Shown: in pieces, positions 13,687 through 21,665 of the stretch
Layout: every line of letters starts with the position of its first letter
Position numbering within the stretch: the stretch's first letter is position 1
From: Chromatiales bacterium
Lineage (GTDB): Bacteria > Pseudomonadota > Gammaproteobacteria > UBA6429 > Thiohalophilaceae
Reading direction: 5' to 3'
Length of the DNA: 23,398 nucleotides
Assembly: GCA_027001895.1 (NCBI GenBank)
Contig: JALTLP010000019.1
Location: 1 to 23,398 of the forward strand
Program-made: the position numbers and the translations under genes
Notes under the pieces: model-generated
Told to the model about the DNA's origin: nothing
The model's input: only the letters and a program-made list of their open reading frames with translations
The model's database searches: none

Positions 13687-14676
13687 ATGTCTGTTCGCTT
13701 ATTGCCTGTACTTTTATTTTGCATGTTCTCAAATGTTGTTTATGCCAACTGGTATAAGCAGCACTGGGATATTATGGGCACACGCGTTTCTGTAGAGTTA
13801 TGGCATTCCGATAAAGCTGTCGCCGATAAAGCCATCAATGCCGTGCATAAAGAAATGCAGCGCATCGATAAAACCATGAGCCCGTTTATTAAAAGCAGTG
13901 AACTTGCATATATAAATCGTGAAGCGGCAAACAGGCCGATAAAAATATCTGAAGAGCTTTTTCAACTTATTAGCAAAGCTCAGTCTATATCCAGATTGTC
14001 CAATGGCGTATTCGATATTACCTTTGCCAGTGTTGGCTATTTATATAACTACCGTAAACATCAACGTCCCGATCAGCAAACCATCAACAAGCAACTTAAA
14101 TATATTGATTACAGGCTGATTCAACTTTTCCCCAAAACCCGCAAGATATATTTTAAACAAAAAGGGGTTCGCATTGATCTCGGCGGTATTGCCAAAGGTT
14201 ACGCCGTTGACCGTTGTATAAACCTGGTGCGCCAGCTCGGCATTAAGCACGCCGTTATTCGTGCCGGTGGTGACAGCCGCCTACTTGGCGATAAAAATGG
14301 CAAACCCTGGGTCACCGGTATTCGCCACCCTCGTCACAAAGCGAACTATGTGGCTATCTTGCCGCTGCAAAATACAGCGATTTCAACTTCGGGGGACTAT
14401 GAACGCTTTTTTATTGAGGGTGACAACCGTTATCATCATATAATCCAGCCAACCACGGGTAAATCGGCCACGGCAAGCCAGAGCGTAACCGTAATCGGCC
14501 CCGATGCCACCACAACCGATGCCCTGTCCACCACACTCTTTATATTAGGCAGTAAAAAAGCCCTCAAACTGGTTAATTCAATGGCAAATTTTGAAGCTAT
14601 CATTATCGACAAACAGGGTGTGTTACACTACTCCTCTGGCCTGGAGCAACCACGGTTAAGTAATAAAAATAATTAA
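13687..14676 (+). CDS. apbE: FAD:protein FMN transferase
   Basis: The 329-residue protein has a Sec signal ending near VYA/N (residue 20) and no lipobox, so it acts free in the periplasm. ApbE motifs in order are MGTRVSVELW (30-39), RIDLGGIAKGYAVD (162-175), IRAGGDSRLLG (191-201), STSGDYERFF (233-242), RYHHIIQPTTG (248-258) and the metal-binding end DATTTDALSTTLFILG with D273. The usual HIxDPxTG has Q for D here. ApbE attaches FMN to a Thr or Ser in SGAT-like motifs of exported proteins. It lies ahead of an operon of cytochromes, barrels and a thioredoxin, so its target should be nearby, but no standard FMN_bind domain is visible in the window. Confidence 0.93.
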   Translation: MSVRLLPVLLFCMFSNVVYANWYKQHWDIMGTRVSVELWHSDKAVADKAINAVHKEMQRIDKTMSPFIKSSELAYINREAANRPIKISEELFQLISKAQSISRLSNGVFDITFASVGYLYNYRKHQRPDQQTINKQLKYIDYRLIQLFPKTRKIYFKQKGVRIDLGGIAKGYAVDRCINLVRQLGIKHAVIRAGGDSRLLGDKNGKPWVTGIRHPRHKANYVAILPLQNTAISTSGDYERFFIEGDNRYHHIIQPTTGKSATASQSVTVIGPDATTTDALSTTLFILGSKKALKLVNSMANFEAIIIDKQGVLHYSSGLEQPRLSNKNN

Positions 14677-14913
14677 TGTGCGGATAAGCACAAAAAATCA
14701 GCAATCCACATCACAGAATAACCCTTACAGTGGTAGTGGTTATTGCATTATGTGACCGAGCTAACAGCCTCAAAGCCTATAAACATCTAAATTTACTGAT
14801 ATTTCAGCAATCACAAAAGGGTCAAAAGTTGTTCTTCGCTGAAAAGACAACTGATTTAAGTATCCGTCATTTCAACGCTAATCGTTGCAAGCGGAAAAAC
14901 AAGGGGAAATACC
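14677..14913 (+). promoter_or_regulatory. structured leader and promoter region of the cytochrome/barrel operon
   Basis: This 237-bp gap separates apbE from the nine-gene run. It contains several hairpins: 14677-14692 (TGTGC/GCACA), 14717-14744 (AATAACC/GGTTATT), a strong one at 14827-14852 (AGTTGTTCTT against AAAGACAACT, loop CGCTGA) and 14873-14887 (CAACG/CGTTG). An imperfect CRP-like box TGTGA-N6-TAACA lies at 14751-14766, with weak -10 boxes TATAAA (14778) and TCTAAA (14786). AAGGGGAAATACC before the ATG is a good ribosome site. No hairpin has a T run, so none is a terminator. No known riboswitch class is recognised. Confidence 0.4.
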
Positions 14914-17853
14914 ATGAACGGGTTAAACAAGAAGCAAATCCTGCCAATATTCTCGGTGCTCGTCACAACTGCATTATTATCTGCCTGTGGGGGCGGAAGC
15001 GGTAGTGATAACGGCTCTTCCGACAGCAACGTGGTGATTCAGGGAGATAAACCCATTGCCTATGCTGAACGAAACGCGAATACAACGGGCAACCCAACCG
15101 ATGCAGCAATTTGCTCTGCAGGCGGTCGATTAATGCTTCGCAAGCTTTCCTCCCCAAGCTCAAGTAGCACCGATATAACCTCTCACCTGACTAATGGCCA
15201 GGGAGATGTATCCGATCTGGAAGTTTCCTACGATGGTAAAAAAATACTCTTTTCCATGAAGTTAAACTGTAGTTCAGGTACCTGGAACATTTATGAATAT
15301 GACAGTACCAAAGCCCTCAGTGCTTCAAACCCGCGTCGCATCATTACCGATGATACCGAAGCCAATAAAGGTGACGATATCGACCCGGCCTATGTCCCAC
15401 GTGACAGCGGCGACCTGATTGTTTTCAGCTCTAACCGCCAGAAACGTACAAAAGAGTTGATGACAGCAGACAATATCGAACCTTATACCTACCGCGACGA
15501 ATACGAACGTGAACGGGTATCCGTACTGCATACAATGGATGCAAACGGTAGTAATATTCGACAGATTTCCTTTAACCAAAGCCACGACCGTAATCCAACC
15601 GTATTATCAACAGGTGAAATTATGTTTTCACGCTGGGATCACGTTGGCGGTCGCAACCAGTTTAGTATATTCACAACCAACCCCGATGGTACCGGCATGT
15701 TCGTCTTCTACGGTGCGCATAGTCCGGGCAATAGTTTCTTACATCCACGAGAAATGCCAAACGGCACGGTAGTAAGTTCTTTAATGCCTTTATCTCGAAC
15801 TCGTGAAGGTGGTGCGATTATGCTAATCAATGCCTCACAATGTTCAGAAAATAGCGATTGTGACAGCAGTGTCTCTGGCAGCGCTCAAAGCCAGGCCACA
15901 GCACAAACCATGAATTTTGGCCGGGGAATCTCACAAAATGGTCGAGCGACAGACCCTTACCCACTTTATGATGGAACGAATCGCTTACTGGTTAGCTGGG
16001 CAGCCTCTTGCGCCGCCATAGATATAACCAAGTGCCCGGAAACCTTGAATCTGGCAACCAACACCATGGAAAGAACCGAAGGTACGCCTCAATACGGTCT
16101 TTATATGCTTAACCTCGATACCAAAGACCTCGACATTATCGACCTGGGGACTCCGGGTAAAGTCTTACGTAGCCCGGTCGCTTTAATTGCACGGCCTAAA
16201 CCAAACGGTATTCCTGATAAAACACTGGGTAGTGCTGGCGATGTTGGCATACTGAATGTTAAAAGTGTTTACGATACGGACAGCCAGGGCCGAATGGGCG
16301 ATGCAGCACTTATGTCAGGTGAAAGTATCCCTAAAACCAGTAGCGGTGTTGCGGATATCGCAGCAATGAAAGACCCAACCGATGCCAATTATAAAACACG
16401 TCCAGCGCGTTTTGTACGAATCACCAAGGCTGTACCCACACCGTCAGGCATGGGTCAGGATGATATGGGTGAAACCATGTTCGAAATGCAACAAATCGTC
16501 GGTTACGCCGAAATCGAGCCCGACGGTTCGTTCAAAATAGAAGTACCGTCCGATACACCTTTAGCAATTTCGGTTATTGACTCGGAAGGTCGTGCATTTC
16601 AGACCCACACAAACTGGGTGCAGGTACGTCCAGGTGTCACCCGTACCTGTAATGGTTGCCACTCACCTCGTCGTGGTGGAGCCATAAATATAAGCCCCAT
16701 CGCGGGTAACCACCCAAACGTTACCCCGGCCTTATCCGGTGCTGGCAACGAGACCATGGCCGAAACCCGCTTTAATGCCGACCCAACCAACTACCCGGTT
16801 CTTAAAAGCAATCTGGTTCATACGGATGTCTGGGCAGTAAACGCTTCGGAAAAAACAGCCGATATTAATATCGACTACTCCGGTGCACCAGTTGCACCCA
16901 CCAATGGCACCATTAACTACCCTGAACATATACAGGCTATCTGGGATAAAACCCGTACTTATAGTGGTGCAACCCAAACAGCAGGCGATGTTACGCTTAA
17001 TAATGGTGACAGCTATTCATGTACCACCTGCCATAATGCCAATGTTGCTGACGCTGCAGCAGGTGTGAGCACCGACTTTGATCGCAGTGCCGGCCTGGAC
17101 TTAAGAAGCACTGTCGGTGGCGAAGGTTATGTTACCTCCTATAGCGAGCTAATGATTGGCGATCCCATTCTTGATGCCTCAACCGGCTTACCGACCATTA
17201 CAATTAAATCTGATGGTGAAGTGGAAATAGCCCGTGAAACACCTGCCGTTACTGTTGGCCTTGCTCGTGGCAGTATCTTAATGGAAGTACTTTATAACCA
17301 GGACTTAAAGGCTCCTGATCGCCAGATTAACAGTGTCGCAGTGCCTATTTCTGCTATTACGATTGATCACTCAGGCATGACCAATGCATCAGAAAGACGC
17401 ATTATTAATGAATGGATTGACCTCGGTGGCCAGTATTACAACACGGCCTTTAACGGCGACACGGATGGTGATGGCATGCTCGAACAGTCTGAACTCCGCA
17501 CACCACCATCGGGTTTAAGTGAGTCTGAATTTACTGCCAATGTGCATCCAATCTTATTGAACCGCTGTTTACAGTGCCACCAGGCCTTTGGTGGTAATGG
17601 TGCGACCGGTGCCGTAAATGGAAGCTTCCAACCTAACCGTTTTGTGTTAACCGGTAATGCTGAAGGTGACTTTAATATTACAACCACAATGGTTAATGAT
17701 GTTGCAAACCCGGCAAGTAATGACTTGCTAACAAAACCAACATCAACTGACGCTGCGGTACATCCACAAATTAGCGATGGCGCAGGTGGTACAAAAGCCG
17801 TACTGTTAACAACCGATACTGACTACCAGACCATTGTTGACTGGATTAATTAA
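14914..17853 (+). CDS. triheme c-type cytochrome lipoprotein, hydrazine-synthase-alpha-like with beta-propeller
   Basis: The 979-residue protein starts with a lipoprotein signal (LLSAC, C25) and a Gly/Ser linker. Residues of about 45-330 have TolB/PD40-like blades (DLEVSYDGKKILFSM, DLIVFSSNRQ, HTMDANGSNIRQISF, EIMFSRWDHVGGRNQ), as in HzsA-related proteins. A central domain leads to three heme motifs: CNGCH (C579), CTTCH (C703) and CLQCH (C885). This is the family related to the hydrazine synthase alpha subunit middle domain. Here there is no other hydrazine synthase subunit, so hydrazine chemistry should not be assumed. An SGAT tetrapeptide at 684-687 resembles an ApbE target. It is the first gene of the operon and has a good ribosome site. 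Confidence 0.85.
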   Translation: MNGLNKKQILPIFSVLVTTALLSACGGGSGSDNGSSDSNVVIQGDKPIAYAERNANTTGNPTDAAICSAGGRLMLRKLSSPSSSSTDITSHLTNGQGDVSDLEVSYDGKKILFSMKLNCSSGTWNIYEYDSTKALSASNPRRIITDDTEANKGDDIDPAYVPRDSGDLIVFSSNRQKRTKELMTADNIEPYTYRDEYERERVSVLHTMDANGSNIRQISFNQSHDRNPTVLSTGEIMFSRWDHVGGRNQFSIFTTNPDGTGMFVFYGAHSPGNSFLHPREMPNGTVVSSLMPLSRTREGGAIMLINASQCSENSDCDSSVSGSAQSQATAQTMNFGRGISQNGRATDPYPLYDGTNRLLVSWAASCAAIDITKCPETLNLATNTMERTEGTPQYGLYMLNLDTKDLDIIDLGTPGKVLRSPVALIARPKPNGIPDKTLGSAGDVGILNVKSVYDTDSQGRMGDAALMSGESIPKTSSGVADIAAMKDPTDANYKTRPARFVRITKAVPTPSGMGQDDMGETMFEMQQIVGYAEIEPDGSFKIEVPSDTPLAISVIDSEGRAFQTHTNWVQVRPGVTRTCNGCHSPRRGGAINISPIAGNHPNVTPALSGAGNETMAETRFNADPTNYPVLKSNLVHTDVWAVNASEKTADINIDYSGAPVAPTNGTINYPEHIQAIWDKTRTYSGATQTAGDVTLNNGDSYSCTTCHNANVADAAAGVSTDFDRSAGLDLRSTVGGEGYVTSYSELMIGDPILDASTGLPTITIKSDGEVEIARETPAVTVGLARGSILMEVLYNQDLKAPDRQINSVAVPISAITIDHSGMTNASERRIINEWIDLGGQYYNTAFNGDTDGDGMLEQSELRTPPSGLSESEFTANVHPILLNRCLQCHQAFGGNGATGAVNGSFQPNRFVLTGNAEGDFNITTTMVNDVANPASNDLLTKPTSTDAAVHPQISDGAGGTKAVLLTTDTDYQTIVDWIN

Positions 17854-17882
17854 TAACAACAAAAAATTAAAAGTGAAAGCTT

Positions 17883-18338
17883 ATGCCGTATCAAGCTATA
17901 ACACGCACTGTTATTTTATGTTTTTACCTTTACAGCTTGTTAACATTAACAAGCTGTAAACAGGTAGAAAACAAAGAGAACACCGGCGTACAAACCCTGA
18001 GTTACTCAACCTATACTGCCTCGGTCAATGCTGTCTTCGATGCCGATATAGGTGGAAAAACCTGCTCCGCAAGTGGCTGCCATAATATAAATGGTGGTTC
18101 GGGTGGCTCATTTAAAATTTACGCCAACGCAACAACGACCGCACAGCTCACAGCCAACTTTATTTCTGCAAAATCTTTTGCCAATCTGGTTGACCCTGCT
18201 TCAAGCAAATTACTACTGGAGCCATTAACCGGTATTTTCTCCAGTGTCGGAAGCCATGCAGGTGGTGACATCTTTACCAACGGTGATGCTAACTACACTA
18301 TCATCTTTAACTGGATAAACAGCCCCGTCACACCATAA
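17883..18338 (+). CDS. small heme lipoprotein with CX4CH motif
   Basis: The 151-residue protein has a lipoprotein signal (LTSC, C25) and a single heme-like motif C61-SASG-C66-H67, two residues longer than standard CXXCH. Its layout parallels the last 110 residues of the preceding triheme protein: a 'YTASVNAVF / FTANVHPIL' start, the heme motif, a Gly-rich GGSFK loop, 'DPASSKLLLEP / NPASNDLLTKP', a His near HAGG, and the ending 'DxxYxxIxxWIN'. I read it as a free-standing copy of that module. It follows after 29 bp, and its stop codon shares a base with the next start (TAATG). It is probably a periplasm-facing electron carrier. Confidence 0.75.
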   Translation: MPYQAITRTVILCFYLYSLLTLTSCKQVENKENTGVQTLSYSTYTASVNAVFDADIGGKTCSASGCHNINGGSGGSFKIYANATTTAQLTANFISAKSFANLVDPASSKLLLEPLTGIFSSVGSHAGGDIFTNGDANYTIIFNWINSPVTP

Positions 18339-19102
18339 TGAAAATAAAAAGCCTATTTCTGTTTATACTGCCTGCAGTATTTTTTCTTGCCTCAGGCAGA
18401 ATTTATGCTGCCGAAGCATCTGACTCCGAGCAACTACAAAGCGTTACCATTTCTGATGCTTATATAGAATTACACACCGGCCCGGGCAGCGGCTACCCCA
18501 TTTTTTACGTGGAAGAAAGAGGGAAGAAAATAAAAATAATTAAACGCAAAACGGACTGGTTTAAAGTTACAACAGACTCTAAAAAAACTGGCTGGGTTAA
18601 TCGCGAACAACTTGAAAGAACCCTCACCGATGCTGGCGTTAAAAAAACATTCAAAGATATTTTAATCGACGATTATTTAAAGAGCCGCCTTGAATTTGGT
18701 ATTGCTGGCGGTCTGTTTGAAAGTGAACAAAGTTTTACCCTGCGTGTTGGTTACAAAATGACACCGAATATTACTTTTGAACTGGCTTACACAAAAATTG
18801 CCGGGCGTTTTTCCAGCTCTACCCTTTACCAGGGAAATTTTCATCTGTTGTTATACCCGGATGATCGCCTGACCCCTTTTATGTATATCGGCTATGGTAA
18901 GTTCGAAAACGTACCTGCAACATCACTGGTTTCAGCAAAAAACAGCAACCTGGATATGGGCAATGCCGGAATAGGCATAAAATTTTATTTATCTGACCGT
19001 TTTTATTTTCGGGCAGATGCAAGCACCTATGTTGTACTGGTTGGTGACAACCGTAGTGATGAATACTCGCATTATAATGCCGGTTTCTCTTTCTTCTTTT
19101 AA
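18338..19102 (+). CDS. outer-membrane beta-barrel protein with N-terminal SH3 domain
   Basis: The 254-residue protein has a Sec signal ending IYA/A (about residue 24). A bacterial SH3 domain (about 36-92) follows, with YIELHTGPGSGYPIFYVEERGKKI and WFKVTTDSKKTGWVNREQL. From about 118 there are alternating amphipathic strands (RLEFGIAGGLF, FTLRVGYKMT, ITFELAYTKI, FHLLLYPD, FMYIGYGKFE, FYFRADASTYVVLV), ending with three phenylalanines as expected for BAM substrates. About eight strands suggest a small barrel. SH3 domains of this kind often bind peptidoglycan, so it may clamp the barrel to the wall. The next gene encodes a related barrel without SH3. Confidence 0.8.
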   Translation: MKIKSLFLFILPAVFFLASGRIYAAEASDSEQLQSVTISDAYIELHTGPGSGYPIFYVEERGKKIKIIKRKTDWFKVTTDSKKTGWVNREQLERTLTDAGVKKTFKDILIDDYLKSRLEFGIAGGLFESEQSFTLRVGYKMTPNITFELAYTKIAGRFSSSTLYQGNFHLLLYPDDRLTPFMYIGYGKFENVPATSLVSAKNSNLDMGNAGIGIKFYLSDRFYFRADASTYVVLVGDNRSDEYSHYNAGFSFFF

Positions 19103-19120
19103 TGATAAAAAGATAACATT

Positions 19121-19762
19121 ATGAAAAAAATTATAATATTACTTCTTCTTTCTGTGCACACTACTGCCATTTTAGCGGCAGAAACTGAACGTGAACTACA
19201 AACACAGACCGAACAAATCATTCAGCCTGAAGTTGAACGTAATTATATTAAAATCCCGAAAATAGATACCGAAAATTTTGAAGTTGGCGCCTACACCGGC
19301 CAGTACAATATGGAAGATTTTGGAGCCAATGATGTTACCGGTTTCAGAGTTGCCTATCACATAACAGAACGTGCTTTTATAGAAGGCGCTTTTGGTAGCA
19401 CCGAAGTATCTGATACCACCTTCCGCAAAATTTTGCCCGGTGGTCTGTTCCCTAACCCAACCGAAACACTTGAATACTCCTATGTCATTGTTGGTTACAA
19501 CCTGTTTCCGGGGGAGTTTTTTCCGTTTGAAGGCGTTGCATGGTCAAGTGATTTTTACCTGGTAGCCGGGGCAGGTAACACCGTTTTTGTAAATAAAGAC
19601 CACAGCACAACTATTTTAGGAGGCGGTTTCAGGATACTGCCAAAAGACTGGCTGGCGATTCATATGGATGCTCGCCGTCATACCTTTGAATCGGATATAA
19701 CCGGAACAAAGAAAGTTATCAATAACCTTGAGATCACTCTGGGTCTTTCAATCTATTTTTAA
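19121..19762 (+). CDS. outer-membrane beta-barrel protein
   Basis: The 213-residue protein has a Sec signal (cleavage near LAA/E, residue 20) and a charged linker with many Glu and Gln (about 22-45). A barrel of about eight strands follows (FEVGAYTGQYNMEDFG, GFRVAYHITERAFIEGAFG, EYSYVIVGYNLF, DFYLVAGAGNTVFV, TILGGGFRILP, LAIHMDARRHTF, LEITLGLSIYF), ending in phenylalanine. It resembles the 'outer membrane beta-barrel domain' family found in delta- and gammaproteobacteria. It lies 18 bp behind the SH3-barrel gene and the two may form a pair or heteromer. Its function is not known. Confidence 0.8.
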   Translation: MKKIIILLLLSVHTTAILAAETERELQTQTEQIIQPEVERNYIKIPKIDTENFEVGAYTGQYNMEDFGANDVTGFRVAYHITERAFIEGAFGSTEVSDTTFRKILPGGLFPNPTETLEYSYVIVGYNLFPGEFFPFEGVAWSSDFYLVAGAGNTVFVNKDHSTTILGGGFRILPKDWLAIHMDARRHTFESDITGTKKVINNLEITLGLSIYF

Positions 19763-19778
19763 TATTGGAGAGTGGAAA

Positions 19779-20276
19779 ATGAATATGTATAAACAAAAGT
19801 TTTTCAGTTTCATTCTTTTACTGGGTATCTCGTTCCCGGCATACAGTGTCAGTGTCAATCAGAAAGCACCTGATTTTACCCTGCGATCATCAACCCAAAT
19901 AAACACTCGCCTTGCAGAATTGCGTGGCAACGTCATTATGCTGAATTTCTGGGCAACCTGGTGCAATCCCTGTCGCGTTGAAATGCCAAAACTACAAAAG
20001 TTATATCAGCAATACAAGGATATTGGCTTTATTACCCTTGGCGTTAATATAGACAAAAATTCAGTTAAAGCTGCAAAGATGGCACGTGATCTAGGGGCTA
20101 AATTTCCAATACTGTTTGATAACACACAGAAAGTCAGCAAATTATATTCTATAAAGGCAATGCCCATGACCATCCTGATCGACAGGGATGGGAAGATTCG
20201 TAATTTATACCAGGGCTACAAACCCGGTTATGAAAAAAAGTATGCAAAAGCAATACGTGCTTTATTGAAGGAATAA
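19779..20276 (+). CDS. TlpA-like periplasmic thioredoxin
   Basis: The 165-residue protein has a Sec signal (cleavage near AYS/V, residue 23) and then a TlpA/ResA-like fold: APDFTLRSS, NVIMLNFWATWCNPCRVEMP with the active site C62-N-P-C65, ITLGVNID and the cis-proline loop KAMPMTILID. It would reduce or shuffle disulfides in the periplasm, for instance heme-binding CXXCH cysteines or the CGC tail of the next gene's product. A longer frame from 19728 overlaps the previous gene; the ATG at 19779 is chosen because GGAGAGTGG lies just before it and the signal peptide starts there. The DUF4266 gene begins 1 bp after its stop. Confidence 0.92.
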   Translation: MNMYKQKFFSFILLLGISFPAYSVSVNQKAPDFTLRSSTQINTRLAELRGNVIMLNFWATWCNPCRVEMPKLQKLYQQYKDIGFITLGVNIDKNSVKAAKMARDLGAKFPILFDNTQKVSKLYSIKAMPMTILIDRDGKIRNLYQGYKPGYEKKYAKAIRALLKE

Positions 20277-20277
20277 G

Positions 20278-20511
20278 ATGAATATCCTGCGTAAATTAAA
20301 ACCAGCCTTACTCTTTGTCAGCCTGATTGTGACTGGCTGTTCTTCCTGGGAACCGTGGGTACAACCTTATGAAAGGGAAATACTTGCCGATCCCATTATG
20401 AGTTTTGCCAGGGAACCAGCAACGGAAAACCACTTCACGCACGTATATGAAGTGCGCGAAGGTTCACATGGTGCAGGCACAAGCGTAGGTGGAGGTTGTG
20501 GTTGTAACTAG
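20278..20511 (+). CDS. DUF4266 lipoprotein with C-terminal GGGCGCN
   Basis: The 77-residue protein has a lipoprotein signal VTGC (C21). The mature part is about 57 residues: it begins SSWEPWVQPYEREILADPIM and ends with EGSHGAGTSVGGGCGCN (C74, C76). This is the DUF4266 pattern: a W/P-rich start and the invariant Gly-Cys tail. The function of the family is unknown. The CGC pair with H64 nearby suggests a metal or thiol site. It stands between the thioredoxin (1 bp) and the DUF3570 barrel (12 bp), a three-gene order I recall as common in bacteria with ApbE. The thioredoxin may keep its cysteines reduced (inference). Confidence 0.9.
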   Translation: MNILRKLKPALLFVSLIVTGCSSWEPWVQPYEREILADPIMSFAREPATENHFTHVYEVREGSHGAGTSVGGGCGCN

Positions 20512-20523
20512 CCTTATATCAAG

Positions 20524-21648
20524 ATGAAATCCTGTATAAAAAAATCAGTAAAAAATAATACGATTCCTGTGTTATCAGGGATTTTCATTATTATTGCTTC
20601 TGTACTTTTACAGACCGCAGAAGCGGCTGTTCTTGCCGATGATCGGGCAGACATTATGACCCACTATTACTCCGGAGGTGGTGTTACTGCACAGGGCCCT
20701 GCGCTACTCGTTCGTAAAGGGAATGACAAGTCCTACTCAGTCTTTGCAGGTTACTATGTGGATAATGTTACCAGCGCATCAATAGATGTTGAAGCACAGG
20801 CCAGTGAATACACGGAAAAACGCGATGAAGTTTCACTCGGAGTCGATTACCTGTTCAACGATACCATTACCAGCGTATCTTACAATACCAGCGAGGAAAG
20901 CGATTACCTGTCTGATTCTGTTAATATTGATATGTCACAGGAATTCTTTGGCGGAATGACAACTTTTAATATTGGTTACTCTACCGCAGCCGATACCGTA
21001 AAGCGCAGCGACAATAATTTTAGTAAAGACCTGGATCGCTATCGTTATAGATTAGGACTATCCCAGATACTCACCAAAAACTGGATAACCAGTTTTAATT
21101 ACGAAGCCATTGCAGAAAAAGGTTTTCTCAACAACCCCTATCGTTCTGCACGGGTTTTAGGTGCATATGTACCAGAAGTATACCCATCGACCCGTACCAG
21201 TGAAGCTTATTCCATTCGCTCTCTCACGCATTTTGACTGGCGTGGTTCCGTTCGTTTTGATTATCGTTTCTTTACCGATACATGGGGTATACAAAGTGAC
21301 ACATTTGAAATAGGGGTCAACAAGTATCTTGGAGGAAAAAATATTATCGAGTTTTCATACCGATATTACTCCCAGAACAAGGCCTCTTTTTACAGCGACA
21401 ACTTCTCTGCCGAAATGGTCTATATGGCACGGGACAAAGAGTTAAGCACATTCACCGATACCACTCTGAAAGCAAAATACACCTATCATATGTTTGAACA
21501 TGATAGTGGCTTTTTTAACAAGGGTACTTTTACAACATCCGTAGGCTATATTGAATTTGAATATGACGATTTCACTCATTACAAAACAGGTGAAAAATAT
21601 TCTTATACAGCCTGGGTCGCACAGATACTATTGTCATTATGGTTTTAA
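20524..21648 (+). CDS. DUF3570 outer-membrane beta-barrel protein
   Basis: The 374-residue protein has a Sec signal (cleavage near AEA/A, about residue 34) and the DUF3570 opening DRADIMTHYYSGGGVTAQGPALLVRKG. It continues as long amphipathic strands (YSVFAGYYVDNVTSASIDV, RDEVSLGVDYLFNDTITSVSY, RYRYRLGLSQIL, SVRFDYRFFTDTWG, NIIEFSYRYYSQN) and ends in LSLWF, a BAM signal. The number of strands suggests a barrel of 14 or more. Families of this sort behave as porins or receptors. It is paired with the DUF4266 lipoprotein just before it, so the two may form an outer-membrane complex. What crosses the barrel is unknown. Confidence 0.9.
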   Translation: MKSCIKKSVKNNTIPVLSGIFIIIASVLLQTAEAAVLADDRADIMTHYYSGGGVTAQGPALLVRKGNDKSYSVFAGYYVDNVTSASIDVEAQASEYTEKRDEVSLGVDYLFNDTITSVSYNTSEESDYLSDSVNIDMSQEFFGGMTTFNIGYSTAADTVKRSDNNFSKDLDRYRYRLGLSQILTKNWITSFNYEAIAEKGFLNNPYRSARVLGAYVPEVYPSTRTSEAYSIRSLTHFDWRGSVRFDYRFFTDTWGIQSDTFEIGVNKYLGGKNIIEFSYRYYSQNKASFYSDNFSAEMVYMARDKELSTFTDTTLKAKYTYHMFEHDSGFFNKGTFTTSVGYIEFEYDDFTHYKTGEKYSYTAWVAQILLSLWF

Positions 21649-21665
21649 AAAAACAGGGCATCGCT

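Noticed and set aside
14677..14697. Hairpin TGTGC/GCACA just after apbE as a terminator
   Set aside because: It is followed by A bases, not T, on the plus strand, and there is no gene on the minus strand for it to end.
14730..15005. 91-codon frame ahead of and overlapping the triheme protein
   Set aside because: It overlaps the lipoprotein signal of the real gene, has no domain, and covers the hairpin-rich leader.
14914..17853. Calling the triheme protein a true hydrazine synthase subunit
   Set aside because: Only the general fold and heme layout agree; no beta or gamma subunits or other anammox genes are present, and the family is broad.
19728..19778. 17-residue extension of the TlpA-like protein
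   Set aside because: It overlaps the barrel gene before it; the ATG at 19779 has a strong ribosome site and begins the signal peptide.
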